DNA from: Holophagae bacterium
GTDB lineage: Bacteria; Acidobacteriota; Holophagae; Acanthopleuribacterales; Acanthopleuribacteraceae
Assembly (NCBI GenBank): GCA_030429565.1
Contig: JAUIFE010000001.1
Coordinates: 744,001-808,000 of the forward strand
Reading direction: 5' to 3'
DNA: 64,000 nt
Shown here piece by piece: positions 9,701 through 17,922 of this stretch. Both the position numbers and the translations under genes were made by a program. Below the pieces are notes generated by a model. That model made no database searches. It was not told the DNA's origin and saw only the letters and a list, made by a program, of their open reading frames with translations. The first letter of the stretch is position 1. Every line of letters starts with the position of its first letter.

Positions 9701-12700
9701 GCGCGAGTGACGGCGGTGAGCGCAGCCGAATACCGACCGAAGCCTCGGTGGCCATGGTCCTCGGTGAAATGGATCAAGTGGAACCGCGCTGGTTGCCGAG
9801 CCTTGCCGAGTTCATTCATTTCGATTGGTTGTTTGAAGCGCGCAACAGCGGCCTTTCCATCAAAAGCCAAGTCGATCAATTCCATCAAGGCGCGCAACTG
9901 CCGCCAAACCGCATCACCCACGTGGAGTGGGCCGGCTCGCCCGGTTCGCTCGGCCCGTGGCGCAACCATCTCGCCAAAAGCTACACCGCCGCCAATGCCT
10001 TGGGAGGTCCCAGCATACGCGAGCTCATCGGCGATTGTGGTCCTTGCGAGACGCCCTTGGCGTTGTTGCGAGCCGTCAACCAGCTCGATGAACCGCTGAA
10101 ACGGACAGCCCGCGCCGCCGCCGGCAGTAAGGACCCCGCCTTGTTGGCGGTTCCCGACAGTTTCGCCGCCCTGTACGGTGTATTTGGCGACGGCAGCCGT
10201 GCCCAATTTTGTCTTAAACCGACAACCCTGGTACGCGACGCGAGTGCCGGCGGCCGGCCCATGGTTTTCCTCACTTCAGCCACGAACCACGCCTGCTTAT
10301 CCGCCTGGGTAAAGCTGCTGGATGAACGCCTGCGCAACCTTAGCGAAGGGGGTTTGGCGCGGCTTGCTACGGCGCTGCGCAGCCGCCAAGCCCATCCTTG
10401 TCGCTTGGCCGTCATTGCCGCTTCAACCGAGGAACTACACCAGCGCTGGCACGACTTTCTGCGCGGCCGCATACATCACGAAACCATGTTTTTCAGCGGT
10501 ACCCGCGAGGACGAAGAGCCCCACCACACGGAATACGTCGGCCTCGCCGGCGCAGCCGACTTGTGGGTCAACGGTGATGAGCCGATTTGGCCCGATGCCG
10601 AGAGCCTCCAGCAGGTGCGCATGCTGGAACTTCCACCGCAGCCCACTGCTGAACACGCCTACAGTCTCGACCACTGGCTCATTCAAGAGCAAACGCCCGA
10701 CGACGCTTTTCACGCACCAACCCAGGCCCTCGACGCCTTAATCGAGCTGCAAGAGAAGCCGGAAACACCGGAGACACCGCCGGTCCCCACGGACGAGGTT
10801 AGCGCTGAGCCGGAAGTGGCAACGGCACCGACAAAACACGAAGAGCCCAAACTCTCGCCGCGCGAACGCATCAAAAAAATGCAGAAGGCCCATGCCGTCA
10901 CGAAAAACGAGAACAACGAACCCGTGGTCACCATTTACGATTTGACCGGCGAAACACCGCCACCGAAATCGGAGAACGAGGATGAATGGGAAGTGGTTGA
11001 TCCCAACGAGGTCACCCAAACGCAGTTGTTGGAGGAAGAATACAACTTGGCACAACGCATGCCGGACGACATGGGCAATTTTGTCGGCTACGGCGACGAT
11101 GAGCAGGACGACCCCAACTGGTTTAACTCCGGCCGCGAAAAGTTCCCGCAATTCTCGCCCGACGACACCTTGCCTCCAGACGAGTTTCCCGACTTTCACG
11201 ACGACCTTGCGTTTGCCCCTCACAAGAACACCGACAGCGAGGCGGACGACCTGCCACGTGCACCGGATCCCGACTTCATACAGACGCGCACGCTGACCGA
11301 AGCCGAAGCACGCGCCATCGACGAACAAGCAGCGTCGTCGGAAATCGAAGAAACGGTCGAAACCACACCGGCCATCCACGGTGCCGGGGACAGCCACGAC
11401 TTTTTGCCGAGTGATACGGAACCAGAACCGCCGGATTCGGAAAAAGCCGACCAGGCTGAAGCCAATCAGATCCACCGTGAACCGGCGGAAACCGATGCAG
11501 CCGGAGAGTATGAATTAGCTGAGACCGAACCTGGCGCCACCACGCCTGACGCAGGCAACACAGAGCCGGCCACAACGGCGACGCCCCACCCACCTGCTGA
11601 AGCGGAGATCGAAGAATCGACCGCGCCGGCTGGAGCACCCGAATCCGAATCCATGCTCATTGCCGCGCCTGAGCCAAAACTCGAAGCCCGTCCTTTGGCC
11701 GAATCGAAGTTGAAGAATGAGCCGGAAACCCAAAATGTCGCCGTGACTGAGTCGAAATCGGCGAACGAAGTCGAGGCCGAACAACTAGCGGAGCCGTCGA
11801 CCACGGTCGACCAGCAAGCAGAGGTAATGCACGAGGTCGTGGCCAAAGCTGACACCGAACCCAAGCCTGAGCAAGAAACCGAGGCTGATACCGAACCCGC
11901 CAAAAAAATAGCTTCGGCCGACAATTTTGAACCCGAGCAGAAGCAGGCAGGCCAAGCAGAAGCCGGCCCGGACCATAAGCCGGAACACCAAGTCGAGGCT
12001 GAGTCCGAAGCCGAAGCTGAGTCCGAAGTCGAAGTCGAGGCTGAGTCCGAAGCCGAAGCTGAGTCCGAAGTCGAAGTCGAGGCTGAGTCCGAAGCCGAAG
12101 CTGAGTCCGAAGTCGAAGCTGAGTTCGAAGCCGAAGCTGGGTCCGAAGCCGAAGCTGAGTCCGAAGTCGAAGCTGAGTTCGAAGCCGAAGCTGGGTCCGA
12201 AGCCGAAGCTGAGTCCGAAGTCGAGGCTGAGTCCGAAGCCGAAGCTGAGTCCGAAGTCGAAGCTGAGTCCGAAGCCGAAGCTGAGTCCGAAGTCGAAGCT
12301 GAGCTCGAAGCCGAAGCTGGGTCCGAAGCCGAAGCTGAGTTCGAAGCCGAAGCTGAGTCCGAAGTCGAAGCTGAGTCCGAAGTCGAAGCTGAGTCCGAAG
12401 TCGAAGCTGAGTCCGAAGTCGAAGCTGAGTCCGAAGCCGAAGCTGAGTTCGAAGTCGAAGCTGAGTCCGAAGCCGAAGCTGAGTTCGAAGCCGAAGCTGG
12501 GTCCGAAGCCGAAGCTGAGTTCGAAGTCGAAGCTGGGTCCGAAGCCGAAGCTGAGTCCGAAGTCGAAGCTGAGTCCGAAGTCGAAGCTGAGTCCGAAGTC
12601 GAAGCTGAGTCCGAAGCCGAAGCTGAGTTCGAAGCCGAAGCTGGGTCCGAAGCCGAAGCTGAGTTCGAAGTCGAAGCTGGGTCCGAAGCCGAAGCTGAGT

Positions 12701-14421
12701 CCGAAGTCGAAGCTGAGTTCGAAGCCGAAGCTGGGTCCGAAGCCGAAGCTGAGTCCGAAGTCGAAGCTGAGTTCGAAGCCGAAGCTGGGTCCGAAGCCGA
12801 AGCTGAGTCCGAAGTCGAGGCTGAGTCCGAAGCCGAAGCTGAGTCCGAAGTCGAAGCTGAGTCCGAAGCCGAAGCTGAGTCCGAAGTCGAAGCTGAGCTC
12901 GAAGCCGAAGCTGAGTCCGAAGTCGAAGCCCAAGTCGAGGCCGAAGCACAAATCGAGGCCGTGTCCGAAGTCGAAGCCAAAGCCAAAGCCGAGTCCGAGT
13001 CCGAAGCTGAAGCCGAAGCTGAAGCACAATCGGACCCAGAGTCCGAAGTAAAGCAGACACCCGAAGCTCAAGTTGAGCCCATTGTCGCGGCGCAGTCTGA
13101 ATCCGAGGCGGCGGCTGAGCAGACACCCGAAGCTCAAGTTGAGCCCATTGTCGCGGCGCAGTCTGAATCCGAGGCGGCGGCTGAGCAGGCAGCCGACCCT
13201 CCACCTGAGCCGGAAAGCAACACTGCCGACAAGGCATCTAAATCCGACGAGCCAAGAGCAACCCGTTCCGACACAAAACAAGCCAATGAGACCGACACAA
13301 ACACTGAACCCACGCGGGAAATAACGCAAGCGCCACCCGATTTTGTCGCAGCCGATCTCATTGCCGACGCGCAAGCATCGGCGACCACACCGAAACCCGC
13401 CCCCCCTACCGAAAAGCAACCCAACGCGGAGGAAACCGCCACCGATGCCGAACCGAACATGCCGATCATCGCCGAAGAAATCGTCGACCCCGAGGATGCA
13501 CTCGCCGACATGCAGGACGACAGCGACGATGACATCGAATTCGAGGAAGAAACTCGCGAAGAATGGTTGTGGCAGGAACAACCGCCCTTCATCGACCGTT
13601 TCTGCAGGCTGCACTGGGGCCAGGAGAAGCGTCCGCTATTCTTCATGCCCAGCCTAGACGGATCAAGCAACTGGGCACAACACCTGGCCAAAGGTCCCCT
13701 GCTCAGCCACCCGTTCCACCTACTCGCCGCGCCGGGCACGCTCGACGACGCCGATCCTCAAGCTTTATTGCGCCCGATTGCCGCCGAGTTTAGCGCATAC
13801 ATTCAGCGCGAATGCGACGGCCAAACGCCGATCATCCTCGCCTGGTCCGCCGGCAGTACCTTGCTTTTCGAAACCTGTCGCCACCTGCGCCGCGCCCAAC
13901 AATCCTGCGTGCTCGTCCTCATCGATGGTTTGATTCCCGGAGGTCACGCGGTAGAACACTTACTCAACCAGGACGACGCCGCCTTGTTACGCGAACAGGC
14001 CATGATCCTAAGCGCACCGCTCGACGTACGGTCACGCGGTCGCTTCGGCAGTCTTGCCGGCCAATCGCGCAAAGGTCAAATCAAACAGGTCGCCGCCTTT
14101 TTGTGCAAGCAGTCTCCCTTCTTCGTGCGCAAAAAAGCTATTCGCGGCTTGCTGGAGAAACGCCTCGATCGGTGCCAGTTCAACCGCAAAAGCATTCTCA
14201 AGCACCGCGTTGAACCCATCTTCGCCCCCATCCCCTTGCATCTCTACCAAAGCAACAACACGGCGCCGGAATCCGGTGTAGCCGCACTTTGGCGCAACTT
14301 GATGAACGGCGTCGAAATTCACGAATGGAGCGCGGCCTGCCAAGGCGAGCACCTGTTCTACGAACCCAACATCAGCTTTTTGTGCCGCTACTTGGAACAA
14401 CTGCTCGAGCAAATCCCCTGA
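6772..14421 (+). CDS. Polyketide-synthase-derived giant protein: inactive DH, KR and KS, acidic repeat linker, thioesterase
   Basis: 2549 residues; ATG at 6772 with GGAAG six bases before it. Order: dehydratase fold (residues 1-270), structural KR subdomain (about 295-505), catalytic-type KR with TGGSGFVGG at 529-537 (to about 760), ketosynthase fold (about 797-1115) with a KS-AT-linker-like piece (about 1160-1260), an acidic disordered linker (about 1315-2240), and a thioesterase (about 2275-2549). Aligned by hand to family motifs, DH has Tyr26 for His (DYRLNGHAVFP) and Gln194 for Asp. KR keeps Lys634 but has Ser671 for the Tyr. KS has His944 for the Cys (GNHAAGS), Ala1054 for the first His and Asp1088 for the second. 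The thioesterase looks complete: Ser2359 in AWSAGS, Asp in LIDGLIP, His in GEHLFYEP. No AT or carrier domain and no PKS neighbour is present. Function unknown; a scaffold or hydrolase derived from a PKS module is inference. Confidence 0.85.
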   Translation: MTPTAACSGKTFELDLLPENLLFHDYRLNGHAVFPPMVFFELLSKAAREELGLKHPCFRNTFFHEWLISRDQAQIMRLDFAATGDYYKVVVTSRPVGCARGQGETLHLISECRQSQAAEAHFDEQAFKQTADSGPHDLVLPPDRDQRSPLTLGPLCRTEGCFYQDDDTTLAELHLSADQQPLWSHFQIPPAFLQTALHIVGDTLEESSTRVWLPKAIDRFEVHQALGDTCSLVFPNQCPRRPDSDEPHLAFSLFNPYGHLAVRAEGVRLTAWNADTMGQSGQAAFNAPNPAGEIFAYQPTWVEAPLTEGTTPPANLVVFANEQAVTTTLTDTFPDIQIRFIRTGEEYGVYTVQNIGIRPDQADHYERALDFCLSEENGDLNLVYLWGWEDLSWEEKERVGRGGLQIHTLKTATQLYYLTRAAKREAQRRDRSFRILCLVPSPLFEGITAFAASVHHEEPRLCFRVIKADVHRTQDVADILASELDANLPDQEPVAYRHGTRLIRRLEEVPLQGDEIQVLLQPRETYLITGGSGFVGGILAEYLAARYRANLVLVAKNPLTEDVELLMQRIEDLGGQAVYHQADVSDPEDMYTALADGKRRFGVINGLFHCAGCRQGEYADQDRLETFESVIWPKVNGTLVLDQVLSGEPLKFFVTFASFPGPLGGARSPFSSLADGFQAGFANYRQDWEQRQGRTGKNLALCWAAWYSREHSLNLDTGVMPPMHVESALGCLETALATKPTQLLLVTARPSTPPPQARETAAPVADQKDEPNDETAETATENFEPGPPLRQAPSPDTKRFMLIAANCRFPGGKDRFALSTQLFPEDLPDPAADPLLGQHPDYQTRPRLVIPRRNHLDEIYLRLGSYQTAALDPRLAVWLETARQALDSAGLNDRMLRKNRLGLYLAVSWSCWDRIPNNQAQHLGAFAAHYLGASGPTLTLVGNHAAGSQVVHLGLQALAGGQCDYALVGAVQLLPHGASDGGERSRIPTEASVAMVLGEMDQVEPRWLPSLAEFIHFDWLFEARNSGLSIKSQVDQFHQGAQLPPNRITHVEWAGSPGSLGPWRNHLAKSYTAANALGGPSIRELIGDCGPCETPLALLRAVNQLDEPLKRTARAAAGSKDPALLAVPDSFAALYGVFGDGSRAQFCLKPTTLVRDASAGGRPMVFLTSATNHACLSAWVKLLDERLRNLSEGGLARLATALRSRQAHPCRLAVIAASTEELHQRWHDFLRGRIHHETMFFSGTREDEEPHHTEYVGLAGAADLWVNGDEPIWPDAESLQQVRMLELPPQPTAEHAYSLDHWLIQEQTPDDAFHAPTQALDALIELQEKPETPETPPVPTDEVSAEPEVATAPTKHEEPKLSPRERIKKMQKAHAVTKNENNEPVVTIYDLTGETPPPKSENEDEWEVVDPNEVTQTQLLEEEYNLAQRMPDDMGNFVGYGDDEQDDPNWFNSGREKFPQFSPDDTLPPDEFPDFHDDLAFAPHKNTDSEADDLPRAPDPDFIQTRTLTEAEARAIDEQAASSEIEETVETTPAIHGAGDSHDFLPSDTEPEPPDSEKADQAEANQIHREPAETDAAGEYELAETEPGATTPDAGNTEPATTATPHPPAEAEIEESTAPAGAPESESMLIAAPEPKLEARPLAESKLKNEPETQNVAVTESKSANEVEAEQLAEPSTTVDQQAEVMHEVVAKADTEPKPEQETEADTEPAKKIASADNFEPEQKQAGQAEAGPDHKPEHQVEAESEAEAESEVEVEAESEAEAESEVEVEAESEAEAESEVEAEFEAEAGSEAEAESEVEAEFEAEAGSEAEAESEVEAESEAEAESEVEAESEAEAESEVEAELEAEAGSEAEAEFEAEAESEVEAESEVEAESEVEAESEVEAESEAEAEFEVEAESEAEAEFEAEAGSEAEAEFEVEAGSEAEAESEVEAESEVEAESEVEAESEAEAEFEAEAGSEAEAEFEVEAGSEAEAESEVEAEFEAEAGSEAEAESEVEAEFEAEAGSEAEAESEVEAESEAEAESEVEAESEAEAESEVEAELEAEAESEVEAQVEAEAQIEAVSEVEAKAKAESESEAEAEAEAQSDPESEVKQTPEAQVEPIVAAQSESEAAAEQTPEAQVEPIVAAQSESEAAAEQAADPPPEPESNTADKASKSDEPRATRSDTKQANETDTNTEPTREITQAPPDFVAADLIADAQASATTPKPAPPTEKQPNAEETATDAEPNMPIIAEEIVDPEDALADMQDDSDDDIEFEEETREEWLWQEQPPFIDRFCRLHWGQEKRPLFFMPSLDGSSNWAQHLAKGPLLSHPFHLLAAPGTLDDADPQALLRPIAAEFSAYIQRECDGQTPIILAWSAGSTLLFETCRHLRRAQQSCVLVLIDGLIPGGHAVEHLLNQDDAALLREQAMILSAPLDVRSRGRFGSLAGQSRKGQIKQVAAFLCKQSPFFVRKKAIRGLLEKRLDRCQFNRKSILKHRVEPIFAPIPLHLYQSNNTAPESGVAALWRNLMNGVEIHEWSAACQGEHLFYEPNISFLCRYLEQLLEQIP
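11998..12927 (+). repeat. 18-nt tandem repeat array coding for an acidic AESEVE-type linker
   Basis: About 51 head-to-tail copies of an 18-base unit (gctgagtccgaagycgaa), with two extra 6-base insertions near the start. Variants change one or two codons, giving AESEAE, AESEVE, AEFEAE, AEFEVE, AGSEAE and AELEAE hexapeptides. It spans residues 1743-2052 of the PKS-derived protein. Every second residue is Glu. The unit contains no stop in most frames, which creates long false frames on both strands. A period that is a multiple of three keeps the reading frame whatever the copy number, so copy number is probably variable among strains. Confidence 0.95.
13054..13185 (+). repeat. 66-bp tandem duplication inside the PKS-derived gene
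   Basis: Two adjacent, apparently identical 66-base copies starting at 13054 and 13120. Each encodes 22 residues around QTPEAQVEPIVAAQ. It lies just past the 18-nt array and again keeps frame, which indicates recent slippage or unequal exchange. Confidence 0.9.
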
Positions 14422-14438
14422 ACCGTTCCAAACACCGC

Positions 14439-14966
14439 TCAGCGGCCCAAATACTGAAACAGGGCGACCATGCCGGAAATCAAAAAGCCGAACAGGAAGC
14501 TGACGTAGGCCCAGCGTAGAAACCGGTACTTCTTGCGCGCGAGAAACACACCGAGTTGGTAAATCTCGCGCACTTGCACGGCATACGCATGATCGACATC
14601 ACCCAGGACATGGTTCATTTCATCGCAGAACTCATCGTAACTGAGTGCCGTGAAGCTACCGAAAAACAAAATATTAAAACGCTGGTCGTTGACATCTTGG
14701 TGCGGTCCCGGTTTGGTGGAAAAGCTAATGTGCGGCATAACCACAAAAGCCGCCAAAAAGATGGTCACCACACAGAAGAATTGCAGCACCACGACCGCCC
14801 GACCCATGATCGGATCGGAGACGGAATTCAGCGAAAAGGTAAACACGACCGACGACATGGTTAGCAAAATATTGGCCTTCATGTCGGCCATGGTACTGAG
14901 ATGCATGTGGTGGACCCGTGTTGTTTTGAGCAGGTGGTCCAAATGAGGGCCGGGTTTGATCTGCAT
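14439..14966 (-). CDS. Pycsar-effector-type (DUF5706) membrane protein, no cognate cyclase beside it
   Basis: 175 residues. The ATG at 14966 is chosen because AGGAG lies eight bases before it; an upstream in-frame GTG overlaps that SD. It matches the DUF5706/PycTM layout: a conserved LSTMADMKANILLTMSSVVF helix, then a second membrane helix (VVVLQFFCVVTIFLAAFVV), a soluble segment with NILFFGSFTALSYDEFCDEM, a conserved EIYQLGVFLARKKYRFLRWAY stretch, and a last membrane helix (VSFLFGFLISGMVALF). In Pycsar defence such proteins are membrane-damaging effectors opened by cCMP or cUMP. No PycC-type cyclase is nearby; the divergent neighbour is a diguanylate cyclase. The domain also occurs outside defence loci, so a defence role is unproven. 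It converges on the PKS-derived gene with a 17-base gap. Confidence 0.75.
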   Translation of the reverse strand: MQIKPGPHLDHLLKTTRVHHMHLSTMADMKANILLTMSSVVFTFSLNSVSDPIMGRAVVVLQFFCVVTIFLAAFVVMPHISFSTKPGPHQDVNDQRFNILFFGSFTALSYDEFCDEMNHVLGDVDHAYAVQVREIYQLGVFLARKKYRFLRWAYVSFLFGFLISGMVALFQYLGR

Positions 14967-15019
14967 CGTCCCCACTCCTTTTGCAGTGTTGGGAAAAGCA
15001 AAACAGGCACTGATCTAAG

Positions 15020-15031
15020 CGAATCGATTCG
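15020..15031. promoter_or_regulatory. 12-bp perfect palindrome in a divergent intergenic region
   Basis: CGAATCGATTCG, overlapping a second palindrome GATTCGAATC (15026-15035), lies about 55 bases upstream of the DUF5706 start within the 430-base region shared with the GGDEF gene. It could be an operator. No other gene or RNA was recognised in the gap. Confidence 0.3.
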
Positions 15032-15396
15032 AATCGGTAATGGCGCAAAGCCTTGGTGGAAAACAGTTTGAAAAAGGGCGAGGCGTACTGTGCAAGTACC
15101 GCGAGCATTTTTGCGACATGTTGCAGCACAACAGGTTGTGCGATTTCGCCGGCAGGAATCACTACGTTAAGGTCTTAATTGGCTTGAATGGGTGACCTCA
15201 TTGTACCTGAGAAAGACGACGCATGACAGGCCTGCCGGGAACACACGCCGACATAGCGCCGCCGCGCCAAAGCTGCTAGGATGGAAACCAGATCCAAGCC
15301 AATAAAAATCAAGCCAATGCACGGCGGTTTCCAACACCGCGCAACACGGCCTTTGGTCTTTTGCGGGATCTTCACTTCCGGCATTGCGGACGATCT

Positions 15397-17922
15397 ATGA
15401 CGGTTGCACCAGCCCATAAACTTTCGCAGCAATACAATCGCATCACGATCGGCGGCACTTTGGTGTTAGTCGTGCTGGTTTCTGTTTTGTTTTACGGCCA
15501 GTACCATAACCAGCAGCACAACCACATTCAAAGCCTGCAGGAACATTTAGGCGACCGCATTGCCGCCATGGATACCTTTTTGGCGGGCACACCCCTTTAC
15601 GTCGAACAAATGCACTTGTTGATGAGTTATTACCTGGCCATGAGCGACGAACCCGGCGACGCTTTTCAACTACCGCGCCTGGGCATGATTGACCACATCA
15701 CCGAAATCGAGCACATCGGCTTCACCTTTGACAACCCGCCGCGTGGCTACGACATCACCCGTTACGGCAACTTGTTGGGGGCCGGCTCCCTCGCCTCGCG
15801 CTTGGCGGATCCCGCCAAAGAACAAGAAATCACGGCCGCGGTCAGTTTGTTCCCTTTACTCAAGGCCTCCCACGAGGCCATGCCCCACTTCTCCTGGAGC
15901 TATTACCAGTCGGCCGACAACTTCGTCGCCATTTATCCCTGGCGATCAACCCGTGACATGATCGCCGATCAACCCGGCCGCACCGTCGCTAATTTGGTCG
16001 ACAGCGCCATCGCGCTCGATTTATTTCAGCTCGGCACGCCGGAACGCAATCCGCACCGCGAGGCCTATTGGACCTCGGCCTACGACGACCCCGCCGGCAA
16101 AGGCCTCATGATCAGCCACGGCAAACCCGTTTATCTCAACGATCATTTCCTCGGCGTGGTGGCAACCGATATCAAACTCAACGCTTTACGGCAGTACACC
16201 GAACCCATCAACTACGAGCAAGCACTGGTCGCCATTATCGACAGCCACGGCAACGCGCTTTCCTCCAACCGCGGTGGTCGCTGGTACGCGGGCCGCACCG
16301 CGACCTTGACGGAATTGCTGCCTAAAGAACTAAGGCCGAGGATGAATGAAATCCAAGCGCTGGAAGGCGCCCAAACCTTCCACACCCAGGTGGTGCTGCG
16401 CCAAAGTTCCAGCGCCGCGCCTTGGTCCATTGTGATCGTCATCCCGCGCCAAGCCATGTGGCGCGACATGATGCTGGGTTTCGCCGGCTATTTGTCGATT
16501 TTGCTGGGCCTGTGTCTGTTTATGATCGGCCTGTACGTCTTGTTACAACAGCGCTTCCTGCGACCGGCCCTGGCCTTAACCGATCTGATCCGCGCTGAAG
16601 CCCAGGACGGGGTGTCACTCGCCGCCGCCATGCCGGAGATGTGGCGACCCTGGTTTTACAAAATTTCAGACACCTTCGCACTCAAAACGGTCACCGCCAA
16701 CCTACCAGGTGCCGTTTTCCAAGTTTATCGCCACGCCCCAAACCAATTTAGTTTCCGTTTCGCCACCAAAGGCATTGAGCACTTTTCCGGCATCGACGGC
16801 AAGGACATCACCGGAGACGCCGACATTTGGTCGCATTTCCTCCAGGAAAAGGATCGGCGCCGCTTGTTTGGAGAACTGGAAACCAGCCAAGCGCAGAACC
16901 GGCCCATCCATTTTGAGACGACCTTCGGTAATCGTGGTTTGCGACGCGGTTGGATTCGCCTTTCCGCCAACCCGCGCATCGATGATCGCGGCAATACGGT
17001 TTGGGAAGGGCTTTTACTCGATATTACCGACCAAAAAAACGCGGAAAGTGCGTTGCGAGAAAGTGAGGAGCGCCTGCGGTCGATTCTCGACGCATCATTG
17101 TTCCCAATCGTCATTTCGCGAGAGAGTGACAAGCGCATTGTCTTCCTCAATGACCGCGGATCGGTCTTGCTTGAAACGCGCAAGGAAGAAGGCACCGACA
17201 GTTACGGGAGCGATTACTGGGCCAACCTCGAAGACCGCGAAGCCATGATCGCCGAAATTACGGAAAAGGGCTTGGTCGAGGATTACGAAGCCAAATTGGT
17301 TAAAAAAAGCGGCGAGGTGTTTTGGGCGCTCATGTCGGCGATGCGTATGAATTACCGCGACGAACCCTGTGTGTTGATTACGTTTAACGACATCACGCGG
17401 CGCAAACACCTTGAAGAGGAACTCAAGCAATTGGCCACCACCGACTCGCTTACCGGCGTTAACAATCGCCGCCACTTTTACCAGTTGGCCGCGACCGAAT
17501 GGCAGCGCTCGCTGCGTTTCGAACAACCGATGTCGGTCCTCATGATTGATATCGACCACTTCAAACGCATTAACGATACCTTCGGCCACAGTACCGGCGA
17601 CGAGGTCATCCAGTGCTTGGCCAAAGTGTGTATCGAGAGCCTGCGCGCCGTCGATGTGTTCGGCCGGCTCGGCGGCGAAGAGTTTTGTGCCTTATTACCC
17701 AACACCAACAAAGATACAGGGGTGCAAGTGGCAGAGCGGCTGCGCAAAAAGATCGCCGCGCAAACCATTGAAACCAAGGGCGACACCATCCAGTTCACGG
17801 TCAGTGTCGGCATCGCCGGGAAACGCGACAACGATACGGCACTGGCGACCGTGGTCGAACGCGCCGACCACAGCCTTTACCAAGCCAAGGAAAAAGGCCG
17901 CAACCAAGTCGTTTCCGGCTAG
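15397..17922 (+). CDS. Membrane sensor diguanylate cyclase (periplasmic sensor-PAS-PAS-GGDEF)
   Basis: 841 residues from the ATG at 15397. The frame is open to a TTG at 15361 but the extra residues resemble nothing; the SD is weak for either start. One membrane helix near residues 20-38 (GGTLVLVVLVSVLFYG) and a second near 360-385 (GYLSILLGLCLFMIGLYVLL) bracket a roughly 320-residue periplasmic domain, probably Cache-like. Two PAS/PAC units follow (ITDQKNAESALRESEERLRSILD joins them), then a GGDEF domain from LATTDSLTGVNNRR. The active site reads GGEEF, a functional variant, and the inhibitory I-site RxxD is present as RAVD five residues before it. It therefore should make c-di-GMP from two GTP with product inhibition. 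No EAL or HD-GYP partner is in the window. Confidence 0.93.
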   Translation: MTVAPAHKLSQQYNRITIGGTLVLVVLVSVLFYGQYHNQQHNHIQSLQEHLGDRIAAMDTFLAGTPLYVEQMHLLMSYYLAMSDEPGDAFQLPRLGMIDHITEIEHIGFTFDNPPRGYDITRYGNLLGAGSLASRLADPAKEQEITAAVSLFPLLKASHEAMPHFSWSYYQSADNFVAIYPWRSTRDMIADQPGRTVANLVDSAIALDLFQLGTPERNPHREAYWTSAYDDPAGKGLMISHGKPVYLNDHFLGVVATDIKLNALRQYTEPINYEQALVAIIDSHGNALSSNRGGRWYAGRTATLTELLPKELRPRMNEIQALEGAQTFHTQVVLRQSSSAAPWSIVIVIPRQAMWRDMMLGFAGYLSILLGLCLFMIGLYVLLQQRFLRPALALTDLIRAEAQDGVSLAAAMPEMWRPWFYKISDTFALKTVTANLPGAVFQVYRHAPNQFSFRFATKGIEHFSGIDGKDITGDADIWSHFLQEKDRRRLFGELETSQAQNRPIHFETTFGNRGLRRGWIRLSANPRIDDRGNTVWEGLLLDITDQKNAESALRESEERLRSILDASLFPIVISRESDKRIVFLNDRGSVLLETRKEEGTDSYGSDYWANLEDREAMIAEITEKGLVEDYEAKLVKKSGEVFWALMSAMRMNYRDEPCVLITFNDITRRKHLEEELKQLATTDSLTGVNNRRHFYQLAATEWQRSLRFEQPMSVLMIDIDHFKRINDTFGHSTGDEVIQCLAKVCIESLRAVDVFGRLGGEEFCALLPNTNKDTGVQVAERLRKKIAAQTIETKGDTIQFTVSVGIAGKRDNDTALATVVERADHSLYQAKEKGRNQVVSG

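Noticed and set aside
11466..13614. Several very long reading frames on the minus strand (Ser/Ala-, Leu/Arg- and Phe/Gly-rich) and one Lys/Pro/Ser-rich frame on the plus strand across the 18-nt array
   Set aside because: All are by-products of the stop-free 18-nt repeat; they show single-repeat composition with no SD, and the plus-strand frame of the PKS-derived gene is continuous through the region.
6772..14421. Calling this a functional polyketide synthase or a biosynthetic gene cluster
   Set aside because: No AT, carrier, starter or tailoring genes nearby, and the DH, KR and KS active sites are lost.
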